DNA from: Croceibacterium_A sp035555595
GTDB taxonomy: Bacteria; Pseudomonadota; Alphaproteobacteria; Sphingomonadales; Sphingomonadaceae
DNA: 30,561 nt
Reading direction: 5' to 3'
Assembly: GCA_035555595.1 (NCBI GenBank)
Contig: DATMGK010000001.1
Span: 1-30,561, forward strand
The notes under the pieces were generated by a model that saw nothing but the letters and a program-made list of their open reading frames with translations, did not search any database and was not told the origin of the DNA. Numbering within the stretch: position 1 is the first letter of the stretch; the number at the start of each line of letters is the position of its first letter. Made by a program: the position numbers and the translations under genes. Below, in pieces: positions 8,089-16,100 of the stretch.

Positions 8089-9120
8089 ATGGAGGATAGG
8101 GTCTCGCACGCTCTGCTTGAATGGTATGGCCGCAACGCGCGCGTCTTTCCCTGGCGTTCGCCCCCTGAAACCGCGCCGCCCGATCCCTACCGCGTGTGGT
8201 TGTCAGAGGTCATGCTGCAACAGACCACCACGGCCCACGCCGCGCCCTATTTCGAAAGGTTCACCGCCCGCTGGCCCACGGTGGAGGCGCTGGCCGCCGC
8301 TCCTGAAGAGGCGATCATGGCTGAATGGGCTGGCCTCGGATATTACTCCCGCGCCCGCAACGTCGTCGCCTGCGCGCGTGCCGTGGCGGAGCGGGGCGGG
8401 TTCCCGGGTACGGAGGATGAACTTCGGACGCTGCCGGGGCTGGGGGCCTACACCGCGGCGGCGGTGGCTGCGATCGCCTTTGGCCGACGCGCCGTCGTGG
8501 TGGACGCGAATGTCGAACGGGTCGTCGCTCGCCTCTTTGCTATCGATGAACCGCTGCCCGGCGCGCGCAAGGCGATCCGCGCCGCCACGGATGCGATCAC
8601 GCCCCCCAGCCGCGCGGGCGATTTCGCGCAGGCGATGATGGATCTCGGCGCGACCGTCTGCACCCCGCGCGATCCCAAGTGCCTCCTGTGCCCGGTAACG
8701 CGGGATTGCCGCGCGTTGGCCGATGGGCGGCAGGCCGATCTGCCGGTGAAGGCGCCGAAGAAAGCGCGGCCTACCCGCGCGGGTACGGCTTTCTGGATAG
8801 AGCGCGATGATCAGGTCTGGCTCGTCACTCGGCCTGCAAAGGGGATGCTCGGCGGCATGCGCGCCCTGCCCGATGACGGCTGGAGCGCGCGGCGCGCAGG
8901 CAGCGGAGATGCGCCTTTGCCGGGCGCGTGGCGGGCGGGTGGCGTGGTGCGCCACACGTTCACCCACTTTGATCTGGAACTGGGTCTGGCGATCTACGCG
9001 GGAAACGCGTGGGCCGATCTGGAAGGCGGCGAGTGGTGGCCCGTTGCCGAACTGGATTCCGCCGGACTACCGACGCTTTTCGCCAAGGTCGCGCGGCTGG
9101 CCACGGCTGGGGTCAGATGA
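8089..9120 (+). CDS. mutY: A/G-specific adenine DNA glycosylase
   Basis: Removes adenine mispaired with 8-oxoguanine in base-excision repair. The 343-residue protein has the helix-hairpin-helix LPGLGAYTAAAV at about 115-126, catalytic Glu40 in WLSEVMLQQT, and catalytic Asp139 in VVVDANVERV. The [4Fe-4S] loop is complete: Cys191, 198, 201 and 207 with the canonical C-X6-C-X2-C-X5-C spacing. The C-terminal part, from about 225, is the NUDIX-like domain that reads 8-oxoG. ATG 8089 is chosen because translation upstream of it enters the divergent dciA gene and is not MutY-like. The 3' end overlaps the opposing small membrane protein gene by 8 bases. Confidence 0.96.
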   Translation: MEDRVSHALLEWYGRNARVFPWRSPPETAPPDPYRVWLSEVMLQQTTTAHAAPYFERFTARWPTVEALAAAPEEAIMAEWAGLGYYSRARNVVACARAVAERGGFPGTEDELRTLPGLGAYTAAAVAAIAFGRRAVVVDANVERVVARLFAIDEPLPGARKAIRAATDAITPPSRAGDFAQAMMDLGATVCTPRDPKCLLCPVTRDCRALADGRQADLPVKAPKKARPTRAGTAFWIERDDQVWLVTRPAKGMLGGMRALPDDGWSARRAGSGDAPLPGAWRAGGVVRHTFTHFDLELGLAIYAGNAWADLEGGEWWPVAELDSAGLPTLFAKVARLATAGVR

Positions 9121-9334
9121 ACCCGCCGCCCAGCATCAGCCGCACCACCGCGATCGCGAATACGATCAGGCAGAAGTTCCGCCCGCCATTCGTGCTCGAC
9201 AGCGCGCCCAGCCCGATGCCCACCACCGCGATGGGCAATACGAACCAGTTGCCCCAGCCCAGAAAGGGAATGGTCGAAGGGATCGCCAGCACCAGGGCGA
9301 CGATACCGGTCAGGATCGAAAGCAGGTTGAGCAT
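9113..9334 (-). CDS. Small two- or three-helix membrane protein, unknown function
   Basis: 73 residues, almost wholly hydrophobic. A first segment (LLSILTGIVALVLAIPSTI), a second (WFVLPIAVVGIGLGAL) and a third (FCLIVFAIAVVRLMLGGG) are separated by short polar turns, with SSTNGGRN between the second and third. This pattern is typical of small inner-membrane proteins; I do not recognise a characterised family. Its stop lies inside the end of mutY (8-base convergent overlap). No ribosome-binding site precedes the ATG at 9334, and a candidate promoter ends 6 bases before it, suggesting a leaderless message. Confidence 0.68.
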   Translation of the reverse strand: MLNLLSILTGIVALVLAIPSTIPFLGWGNWFVLPIAVVGIGLGALSSTNGGRNFCLIVFAIAVVRLMLGGGFI

Positions 9335-9340
9335 GTGTCT

Positions 9341-9369
9341 TATATGTCTAGGGCACTTGCGGGATGCAA
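9341..9369 (-). promoter_or_regulatory. Candidate promoter for leaderless small membrane protein gene
   Basis: Read on the minus strand: TTGCAT (9369-9364), 17-base spacer, CATATA (9346-9341), then AGACAC and the ATG at 9334. The expected transcription start, 6-7 bases after the -10 box, coincides with the ATG. The overlapping hexamer TATAAG is an even better -10 box but would need a 19-base spacer. Confidence 0.4.
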
Positions 9370-9447
9370 GGCTTGCCTGACACCGATAAGCTGCCGTTCA
9401 CGCCCCGCCGTGGATGAAACGGGCCGGTCAACGAGAGGAAGATCGTG

Positions 9448-10752
9448 ATGGCGCTTGCGGAACACCTGCATTTCACCCGTCGCCAATGGCTTGCCGGGTC
9501 TGTCGCCTTGGGTGCGGGTGCGGCGCTGGGGGAAATTCCCGCATGGGCGCAGTCTGCATCAAGCTGGCCTTCCGTCAGAAACCTCGTCGCGCGCTATACC
9601 AGCGGCGGCAAGGTCGCGAACATGGTTGCCTCTCTTGGGGTTGGTGATGCCGCCCCCGCGCTGATCGCATCTGGCCTCGACAGTTTCGGCGGGCAGCGCA
9701 GGTCTGACGGCCGCAGTCTCTATCGCATCTATTCGATGACCAAGCCCGTCACCGGCATGGCCGCCGCCATGCTGATTGATGAGGGCAAGCTGGGCCTCGA
9801 CCAGCCACTGCATGATATCTTGCCGCGATATCGCGACATGCAGGTGCAGAAAGTCTATGATGGCCCGATCGGCGCGGGAAATCTTGAACCGGCCGTGCGC
9901 CCGATCACCATGCGCCATCTCCTCACCCATACCTCCGGGCTCGGCTACGGCATCGTCCAGTCAGGCCCGCTGATGGAAGCATATTTCGATCGCGGCATCG
10001 TGCCCGCGCTGTTCACGCGCCTGCAGATCATTCCCCAACTTCGCGCCACTCCTGCGCCCAGCCTGGAGATTTTCGCGGATCGGCTGGCTGATATGCCGCT
10101 GGTATATCAGCCCGGCACGCGATGGAGTTATTCCATGGGGCTGGATGTGATGGGCCGGGTGATAGAGGTCGTGACCGGCCAGCCGTTCGATCGCTTTTTG
10201 CAGGAACGGTTCTTCGATCCGCTGGGCATGGCTGACACCGGCTTTCAGGCACGCCGCGCCGATGCCGATCGCATGACGACCAACTACTTCATCCTCGGCG
10301 GGCGTTTGCTGCCTGTCGATCCGGGCGGGGCGTCGATCTTCTACGACAAGCCGCCGTTCCCCTTCGGCGGCGCGGGTCTGGTCAGCACGCCGGCGGATTA
10401 CGACCGCTTTCTCCAGATGCTGCTCGGCTATGGCCAGATCGGCGGAAAACGGATCATGAGCGAACGCGCGGTGCGCCTCGGCATATCGGACCTCTTGCCC
10501 GATACGCTTTCGCCGCAGGATGAATACTCCAGCGGTCCGTGGGGCTTCGGTGCGGGCGGCCGTGTGGGGCGGGGCGATGAAGAAGGGGTCTATGGCTGGG
10601 CCGGAGCGGCGGGGACGATCGGCTTCGTCCACTTCCCTTCAAACCTGCGCGCGGGCCTCTACACCCAGTATATGCCGATGGAGAGCTATCCCTTGCTAGA
10701 GGAATTTCCCAACGCCATCCGCGCCGACATCGCCTCGGGCAACGCTGCATGA
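9448..10752 (+). CDS. Tat-exported serine hydrolase (beta-lactamase class C/esterase family)
   Basis: 434 residues of the class C beta-lactamase-like serine hydrolase family (PF00144), which includes esterases, D-aminopeptidases and penicillin-binding relatives. A twin-arginine signal is visible: TRRQWLAGS at 10-18, hydrophobic stretch, AWA at 32-34 before the likely cut. Catalytic motifs are S96-M-T-K99 (SxxK) and Y228-S-M in the YxN position, with a Gly-rich WAGAAGTIGF segment near the C-terminus in place of the KTG box. MRHLLTHTSGLGYG is typical of the family. The ATG at 9448 follows GAGAGGA at good spacing; a GTG at 9445 is possible. Substrate cannot be assigned; family members are more often esterases than lactamases. 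Its stop overlaps nudC by ATGA. Confidence 0.88.
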   Translation: MALAEHLHFTRRQWLAGSVALGAGAALGEIPAWAQSASSWPSVRNLVARYTSGGKVANMVASLGVGDAAPALIASGLDSFGGQRRSDGRSLYRIYSMTKPVTGMAAAMLIDEGKLGLDQPLHDILPRYRDMQVQKVYDGPIGAGNLEPAVRPITMRHLLTHTSGLGYGIVQSGPLMEAYFDRGIVPALFTRLQIIPQLRATPAPSLEIFADRLADMPLVYQPGTRWSYSMGLDVMGRVIEVVTGQPFDRFLQERFFDPLGMADTGFQARRADADRMTTNYFILGGRLLPVDPGGASIFYDKPPFPFGGAGLVSTPADYDRFLQMLLGYGQIGGKRIMSERAVRLGISDLLPDTLSPQDEYSSGPWGFGAGGRVGRGDEEGVYGWAGAAGTIGFVHFPSNLRAGLYTQYMPMESYPLLEEFPNAIRADIASGNAA

Positions 10753-11633
10753 CGGCAGTGCTGCCTGCGTTCTGCGGTCAACCGCTCGACCGTGCCGACC
10801 AGATCCGCGTCGATCCCGCCCGGTTGGCGGAACTGCAACGCGATGATGCGCTGTTGCTCACGCTCGATGGCCTTGCGCCCATGCTCGACGGCGAAGGGCG
10901 GCTGATCTTCGGCACCGTGGCCGACGCGCATGATGGGGCGGAACTGGTCTTTCTTGGCCTGCTGGAAGGGCGTGCGCTGTTCGGCGCGGTGCCCCCGGCA
11001 GGCGATACCTCGCCCGCCACCGGTATGCGCGACATGTGGCGCATGCTGATCGCTCTCCCGCCAGAAGAACTGGCGCTATACGGCGGTGCCCGCAGCTTGC
11101 TCGATTGGCATGCGCGGCACCGGTTCTGCGCCCGGTGCGGCCAGCCTACGCATATCGCCAAGGGCGGCTGGCAGCGCGATTGCGGGGCCTGCGGTTCGCC
11201 TCATTTCCCGCGTGTCGATCCGGTCACGATCATGCTGGTCGAACATGGCGACAGCCTGCTCCTGGCCCGCCAGCCGCGCTTCCCGGCGCGCAGTTATTCC
11301 GCGCTCGCCGGGTTCGTCGAACCGGGCGAAAGCATAGAGGAAGCCGTCGCGCGGGAAGTGTGGGAAGAAACCGGCGTGCGCGTGCGTGACGTGCGCTACC
11401 TCGCCAGCCAGCCCTGGCCGTTCCCCTCGCAACTGATGATCGCCTGCCATTCCCTTGCCGAAGGGCGCGATCTGACCATCGATTACGGTGAACTGGAAGA
11501 TGCCCGCTGGTTCACCCGCGCCGAAGTTGCGGAAGCGATGGAACTGGGGCAGTCCAGCAGTGGCTTCGTCGCCCCGTTGCGTCAGGCGATCGCGAACCAC
11601 ATGTTACGCTGGTGGCTGGAGCAGAAGGCATGA
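10749..11633 (+). CDS. nudC: NADH pyrophosphatase / NAD-decapping Nudix hydrolase
   Basis: Hydrolyses NADH to NMNH and AMP and, in characterised members, removes NAD caps from RNA. The 294-residue protein has an N-terminal domain, a zinc ribbon with Cys127/Cys130 and Cys145/Cys148, and a full Nudix box from Gly188 to Val210 (GFVEPGESIEE...REVWEETGV). The diagnostic SQPWPFPSQ motif at 220-228 separates it from other Nudix enzymes. It begins in the ATGA overlap with the serine hydrolase stop and ends in an ATGA overlap with the FrnE-like gene, so the three are probably translated as a unit. Length is slightly above the E. coli enzyme. Confidence 0.96.
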   Translation: MTAVLPAFCGQPLDRADQIRVDPARLAELQRDDALLLTLDGLAPMLDGEGRLIFGTVADAHDGAELVFLGLLEGRALFGAVPPAGDTSPATGMRDMWRMLIALPPEELALYGGARSLLDWHARHRFCARCGQPTHIAKGGWQRDCGACGSPHFPRVDPVTIMLVEHGDSLLLARQPRFPARSYSALAGFVEPGESIEEAVAREVWEETGVRVRDVRYLASQPWPFPSQLMIACHSLAEGRDLTIDYGELEDARWFTRAEVAEAMELGQSSSGFVAPLRQAIANHMLRWWLEQKA

Positions 11634-12313
11634 CCAACACCCAAGTTTCGGTCGACATATGGTCCGACGTGATGTGCCCGTGGTGCGCCATCGGCTACAC
11701 CCAGTTCGCGAAGGGGATCGAACAGTTGCAGGGCGAACTGGACGTCGTCGTCCGCTGGATGCCGTTCGAACTGAACCCGGACATGCCATCGGAAGGGCGC
11801 GAACAGGCTGCCTTTCTGGGGGAGGTTTATGGCCGCACCCCCGAACAGGTCGTCGCCATGCGCGCGCAGATGCAGGATGCTGCGGCTCGGGCTGGCTTCC
11901 CGATGGATTACACGGGCGAGGGCGAACCGCCGCCCGCGATGATGTGGAATACTTTTGACGCGCACAAGCTTCTCCGCTGGGCTCTGGCTGAAGGCGGTCC
12001 AGAGGTTCAGACGCGATTGAAGCAGGCGCTGTTCGAAGCGCATTTCCAGCAACGGCAGAACATCGCCGATCGCGCGGTCCTGCTCGGCATTGTGGCTGGC
12101 GTGGGCCTTGACCGGGAAGGCGCCTCCGCCGCGTTGGATGAAGAAGCGCTGGCGATGGCCACTCGCATGGAGGAAGAACGCGGCCGCCGTGCGGGCATCA
12201 ACTCCGTGCCCAGCTTCGTCGTCAACGGCACGCACCTGATTCAGGGTGCGAGAGAGGCGGATGATTACGCCAATCTGCTGCAAAAGGTCGCGGGGCTCAC
12301 CGCCAATGCCTGA
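11630..12313 (+). CDS. FrnE-like DsbA-family oxidoreductase
   Basis: 227-residue cytosolic thioredoxin-fold protein of the DsbA/FrnE/2-hydroxychromene-2-carboxylate isomerase group. There is no signal peptide. The redox motif is C16-P-W-C19 within DVMCPWCAIG, followed by the helical insertion (PFELNPDMP, FDAHKLLRWA) usual for FrnE, and the cis-Pro loop NSVPSFVVNG. FrnE proteins are tied to oxidative stress and polyketide oxidation in some bacteria; here the substrate is unknown. ATG 11630 overlaps the nudC stop. The gene ends 6 bases from the stop of the opposing chemotaxis gene. Confidence 0.9.
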   Translation: MTNTQVSVDIWSDVMCPWCAIGYTQFAKGIEQLQGELDVVVRWMPFELNPDMPSEGREQAAFLGEVYGRTPEQVVAMRAQMQDAAARAGFPMDYTGEGEPPPAMMWNTFDAHKLLRWALAEGGPEVQTRLKQALFEAHFQQRQNIADRAVLLGIVAGVGLDREGASAALDEEALAMATRMEEERGRRAGINSVPSFVVNGTHLIQGAREADDYANLLQKVAGLTANA

Positions 12314-12319
12314 CGGCAT

Positions 12320-14077
12320 TCAGGCCGCGCGCACATAACCCAGAAATTCGTCCACCTGCGCGCGCAGGCTGGCCGCCTGCTGGTGCAACTCGCTGGCGGA
12401 ATCGAGTAATTGCGATGCGGATGCGCCGGTCGATCGCGTCGTTTCGCGCACCTGCCTCATGGCTTCGCCGATCTCCTCCGCCCCGCGGGCCGCCTGGGCC
12501 AGATTGCGGGCAAGATCGTGGCTCGCCAGGCTTTGCTCATCCACCGCCTGCGCGATGGAAACCGCACCGCCTTCCATTGCATGAACCTGTTCGCCGATGC
12601 GCCGCAGGGCGGCCACGCTCTGTTCGGTGGAGGCTTGAATTGCGCGGATTTGCCCCGCCACTTCGCCGGTTGCATGGCTGGTCTGCCCGGCCAGTTCCTT
12701 CACCTCGCTGGCCACCACGGCGAACCCCTTGCCCGCGTCCCCGCTGCGCGCCGCCTCGATTGACGCGTTGAGCGCCAGCAGCCCGGTGCGTTGGGCAATG
12801 CCATCGATCATGCCGACGATCTTCTCGATCTGCTGCGCTGTATTGGCCAGTTCGGAAATCGTCGCGTCCGCGCCTCGAGCCGAATGGCCTGCCTCCCCTG
12901 CCAGCGAGGCGGAATTCGCGGCAAAGCGGCTGATCTCCGCCACCGACATGGCGAACTGATCGCTGACCGTGGCGGCGGCGGTCACACCGGCGGCCGTGCC
13001 TTTCATGGAACGGGTCACTTCATCGGTAAGCTGGGCGGACTGCACCGCTGCGGCCGCCAGATCGCTGGCGGTCGCTTCCAACTGGCCCGATGCTGCCGCC
13101 ACGCTGCCCACCACTTCGCCCACTGTCTGTTCCAGTCTGCGTGACAGATCGCGCAGCAATTCCGCCTTGCGTGCTCTTTCAGCCTCTTCGCGCAGCCGTT
13201 CCGTATCGCGCCGCGCCAGTTCCGCGCGTGCGCTGTTGGCCGCCTGTTGCTGCAACAGGGCCAGATCGTCTGCGCTTCGGCGAAACACCGTCAGCGCGCG
13301 GGCCATCTCGCCGATTTCGTCCTGCCGTTCCCCACCGGGAATCGCGGCCGACCGGTCCCCTTTGGCCAGACGGCTCATCGTCGTGGTGATCTCCCGTATC
13401 GACCCGGCGGTGGTGCGCGTCAGAAAGCGTGCGCCGATCAGCGTGATCGCTACGCAGGAGATCAGCAGCGCAGCGGCGATGATCGCCAGCCGACGGCTGG
13501 TGCGGGCAAGCTCTCCGGCTGATGCGGAGGACGCCGTGCCCAGTCGATTTTCCACGTCACGCGCCTGACCGGCAAGCTGCTCGCCGCTGACATCGATCGC
13601 GGCGGCCAGGGCATTGCCGCTTTCCGATGGGCCATAGGCGTTGATCGAATTCTCCAGCGCCGCCAGCTCGCTTTCGAAACCTTCGACCTGATAGTGCAGC
13701 CATTCCATCGCCTGTCGCGCGCTCGTATCGACATCGGTGGATCGTTCGCGCGTGCGCGCCAGTCTCTGCTTCGCCTGATCCAGCGTGGCATGCACCCGGT
13801 CGATATCCGCGCTCGCACCCGTCGCGGCAAAACGAGAGGCGTAATAGCGCGTTTCGGCAATGCTCGCGGTCAATCCCGACGAAGCCAGCGCCGCTTCGTC
13901 CAGTACGCGCCCGTGTTCGCTGCGCATGGACAGGCCGAACATCGCGACGCCCAGCGTCAGTCCGACCACGGCCAGCAACACCGTCATCCCCACCGCCGCC
14001 AGCGTGATGCGCGCGGCCAGCGAATGGCCTGCTTTTCGTAATGGAGACAGCATTTTGCGGTGTAATACGGCGACCAT
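12320..14077 (-). CDS. Methyl-accepting chemotaxis protein
   Basis: 585-residue transducer that signals to CheA/CheW. A short cytoplasmic N-terminus leads to TM1 (about 24-50), a small helical periplasmic domain (about 51-195) of the four-helix type, TM2 (about 197-219), a HAMP linker (about 220-270), and the MCP signalling coiled coil to the end. The hairpin tip region GKGFAVVASEVKELAGQTS is clear. There is no C-terminal CheR/CheB tether pentapeptide; the protein ends in EFLGYVRAA. The ligand cannot be inferred. No che or flagellar gene is nearby, so it is an orphan transducer. ATG 14077 is preceded by a weak GGGCGG. Confidence 0.94.
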   Translation of the reverse strand: MVAVLHRKMLSPLRKAGHSLAARITLAAVGMTVLLAVVGLTLGVAMFGLSMRSEHGRVLDEAALASSGLTASIAETRYYASRFAATGASADIDRVHATLDQAKQRLARTRERSTDVDTSARQAMEWLHYQVEGFESELAALENSINAYGPSESGNALAAAIDVSGEQLAGQARDVENRLGTASSASAGELARTSRRLAIIAAALLISCVAITLIGARFLTRTTAGSIREITTTMSRLAKGDRSAAIPGGERQDEIGEMARALTVFRRSADDLALLQQQAANSARAELARRDTERLREEAERARKAELLRDLSRRLEQTVGEVVGSVAAASGQLEATASDLAAAAVQSAQLTDEVTRSMKGTAAGVTAAATVSDQFAMSVAEISRFAANSASLAGEAGHSARGADATISELANTAQQIEKIVGMIDGIAQRTGLLALNASIEAARSGDAGKGFAVVASEVKELAGQTSHATGEVAGQIRAIQASTEQSVAALRRIGEQVHAMEGGAVSIAQAVDEQSLASHDLARNLAQAARGAEEIGEAMRQVRETTRSTGASASQLLDSASELHQQAASLRAQVDEFLGYVRAA

Positions 14078-14157
14078 GAGCCGCCCGCTGGCACCGGGAT
14101 GTTACTGCCATGTGGCGGCGGTGTTAGGGGAACTTTAACACCGGCAGGCAGGGGCGG

Positions 14158-14547
14158 TCAGGCCAGCCCCAGCTTGCTCAGTTCCCGCACCAGCTTGCCC
14201 GGTAACGCCACTGCGGCTTGCCCCTCGGGCAGATCGAGCGGCGCATCCTTTTCCGCTAGATAGCGCCAGCCCTGGTGCGCGCGCTTGGCGCGTGGTTCCA
14301 CGGCTATCAATCGGGGCGCCAGTCGGATTGTCCAGCGGCCGTCATCCCGCTGTTCGAACCCCAGTATCTCGCTGCGGGCGACGATCGCGTGTTCGATGAT
14401 CCAGTAGAGTGAACCGCCGATCATCTCCTCGTGCCGCTTGGGCAGATAGCGCGTGGTCATGTGCGCTTCCGGCCCACGTTCCACCCATTCGCGCAGGTTG
14501 TCGATGCCCCCGGTGCGATAGGCGATCTTGGTCATGGAAAGCGGCAT
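14158..14547 (-). CDS. DUF1489 family protein
   Basis: 129-residue protein of the DUF1489 family, which is largely alphaproteobacterial and has no established function. Family-like features are the segment HMTTRYLPKRHEEMIGGSLYW and IIEHAIVARSEILGFE, then RWTIRLAPRLIAVEPRAKRAHQGWRYL split by a turn. There is no signal peptide or membrane segment, so it is cytosolic. It starts 4 bases after the mgtE stop and is probably co-transcribed with it. An internal ATG at 14535 (MTKIAYR) is an alternative start. Gene partnership with mgtE does not by itself show a role in magnesium transport. Confidence 0.85.
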   Translation of the reverse strand: MPLSMTKIAYRTGGIDNLREWVERGPEAHMTTRYLPKRHEEMIGGSLYWIIEHAIVARSEILGFEQRDDGRWTIRLAPRLIAVEPRAKRAHQGWRYLAEKDAPLDLPEGQAAVALPGKLVRELSKLGLA

Positions 14548-14551
14548 CGCG

Positions 14552-16003
14552 CTATCCCACCAGCCCGGAACCGACAGCCAGCGCCAGGAACACGAAATAT
14601 CCCATTGAATCGGTGATCGTCGTCACGAACACGCTGCTGGCCACTGCCGGGTCCTGATCCAGCCGGTCCAGCGTTACCGGGATGACCACGCCCGCAAGGC
14701 CCGCCGTTACGATGTTGATCAGCATTGCCGCCGCGATCACCAGCCCCAGCTTCGCCGCCAGCACCGCGCCCAGGAACATGGAGAAGATCAGCGCTGTCGC
14801 CAGTCCGATCAGCAGGGCGATCGTCACGCCGTTCAGCAGCGCCACGCGCACTTCGCGCCACAGGATGCGGCGGCTGTTCGATCGCGTCAGCTGGTTGGTG
14901 GCGATGGCGCGCACCGTCACCGCCATCGTCTGCGTCCCGGCGCTCCCGCCGATGCTGGCGACCACGGGCGAAAGCGCCGCCAGCGCCACCAGTTGCTCGA
15001 TCGCGCCGCCGAAGAAATAGATGATCGATGCGCTGACCGACGCCGTTAGCAGGTTCGCGGCCAGCCAGCGCACGCGCGCGCCATAGGCTTCGCGGATCGG
15101 CTCGTTGATGTCGCCTTCGCCCGCGCCGGACAGCAGCATCACGTCCTCGCCGGCTTCTTCCTGAATAATGTGGACCACGTCGTCCACGGTGATCTGGCCG
15201 ACCAGACGCCCGCTTTCATCCACAACCGCCGCGCTGATCAGCGCATATTTCTGGAACCGCAGGGCCACCTCTTCCTGATCCATCGTCACCGGGATCAGGG
15301 TCTGGTCGCGCTTCATCACGTCGGCCAGCGCGATGTGGCGCGGCGTTCGCAGGATCCACGAAAGCTGGCAGGTGCCGACAGGGCGATGGCGGTGATCGAC
15401 GATGAACACTTCCCAGAATTCGGTCGTCAGCCCATCGTTGTCGCGCAGATAGTCGATCAGGTCGCCCACGGTCAGATGTTCGGGAACGGCGACCAGCTCG
15501 CGCTGCATCAGGCGGCCGGCGCTCTCCTCAGGGAAGGACAGCGCGCTTTCGATGGCTGCGCGGTCTTCCGGCTCCATCTCCGCCAGAATCGCGGCCTGAT
15601 CCTCGGCATCGAGGTCTTCGATCAGCTGGACGGCGTCGTCAGTGTCGAGCTGTTCGGCGATCTCCGCCACGGCTTCCGGCGCCAGCGCCTCGATCATGTC
15701 ATCGCGGACGTAATCGTTGAGCTCGGAGATAACCTCGCCGCTCATCAGATCGGTTATGGCAGCGGCCAGCCGGTGCCGCTGATCGCGTTGCAGCAGTTCG
15801 AACAGGTCGGCGATGTCGGCTGGGTGGAGCGGTTCCACCAGATCGTAGACGAGGCCTTCGTCACCCGCATCCAGCGCGGCGACGACCGAATCGACGAATT
15901 CCTCTTTCAGCCGGTTTTCCTTGTCGAGCTGTTCGCCGCCCTCCTCGCGATCCGTATCGCGGGGCGCATCGATATCCGGCTCGTGAAGGTCTTCGTCGGC
16001 CAT
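14552..16003 (-). CDS. mgtE: Magnesium transporter MgtE
   Basis: Inner-membrane Mg2+ channel of 483 residues, gated by intracellular Mg2+. An acidic N-terminal extension (1-30) precedes the MgtE N domain (about 40-160), two CBS domains (about 165-285) rich in acidic residues that bind Mg2+, a plug helix and about five transmembrane helices (315-483). The pore region carries the TTITD segment with Asp465, equivalent to the ion-coordinating Asp of the family. The GGNxGxQ-type motif reads GGSAGTQ with Ser354 where Asn is usual. It heads the minus-strand group mgtE-DUF1489 and is divergent from the cyclophilin gene. No clear ribosome-binding site precedes the ATG. Confidence 0.95.
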   Translation of the reverse strand: MADEDLHEPDIDAPRDTDREEGGEQLDKENRLKEEFVDSVVAALDAGDEGLVYDLVEPLHPADIADLFELLQRDQRHRLAAAITDLMSGEVISELNDYVRDDMIEALAPEAVAEIAEQLDTDDAVQLIEDLDAEDQAAILAEMEPEDRAAIESALSFPEESAGRLMQRELVAVPEHLTVGDLIDYLRDNDGLTTEFWEVFIVDHRHRPVGTCQLSWILRTPRHIALADVMKRDQTLIPVTMDQEEVALRFQKYALISAAVVDESGRLVGQITVDDVVHIIQEEAGEDVMLLSGAGEGDINEPIREAYGARVRWLAANLLTASVSASIIYFFGGAIEQLVALAALSPVVASIGGSAGTQTMAVTVRAIATNQLTRSNSRRILWREVRVALLNGVTIALLIGLATALIFSMFLGAVLAAKLGLVIAAAMLINIVTAGLAGVVIPVTLDRLDQDPAVASSVFVTTITDSMGYFVFLALAVGSGLVG

Positions 16004-16016
16004 GGGTCGCGTCTAT

Positions 16017-16066
16017 GCCTGTGAAACGAGAAAGCAACCCGGCGGGTGACATCGCCGGTGACAGGC
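16017..16066. promoter_or_regulatory. Nested inverted repeats in mgtE/cyclophilin divergent region
   Basis: GCCTGT (16017-16022) pairs with ACAGGC (16061-16066), and inside it CCGGCG (16039-16044) pairs with CGCCGG (16053-16058) around an 8-base loop. GGTGAC is also directly repeated at 16045-16050 and 16057-16062. The block lies 14 bases before the mgtE start on the minus strand and overlaps the candidate cyclophilin promoter. It may be a structured mgtE leader or an operator; the arms are short. Confidence 0.25.
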
Positions 16067-16073
16067 CTATATG
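16046..16073 (+). promoter_or_regulatory. Candidate promoter of the cyclophilin gene
   Basis: GTGACA (16046-16051), 16-base spacer, TATATG (16068-16073). The implied transcript would start near 16080 and have a leader of about 20 bases that includes the AGGAGA ribosome site at 16089-16094. Boxes match the sigma-70 consensus at 5 and 4 positions. Confidence 0.42.
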
Positions 16074-16100
16074 CCGCCATCATTTCTCAGGAGAGACAGC

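Noticed and set aside
9448..10752. Calling the serine hydrolase an antibiotic-resistance beta-lactamase
   Set aside because: The family is broad, the KTG box is replaced by a Gly-rich segment, and there is no ampR-like regulator; an esterase or peptidase role is at least as likely.
12308..12325. GCCTGA-CGGCAT-TCAGGC hairpin across the convergent stops of the FrnE-like gene and the chemotaxis gene
   Set aside because: Both genes simply end in an Ala codon GCC followed by TGA, which creates the palindrome; the stem is only 6 bp with no T-tract.
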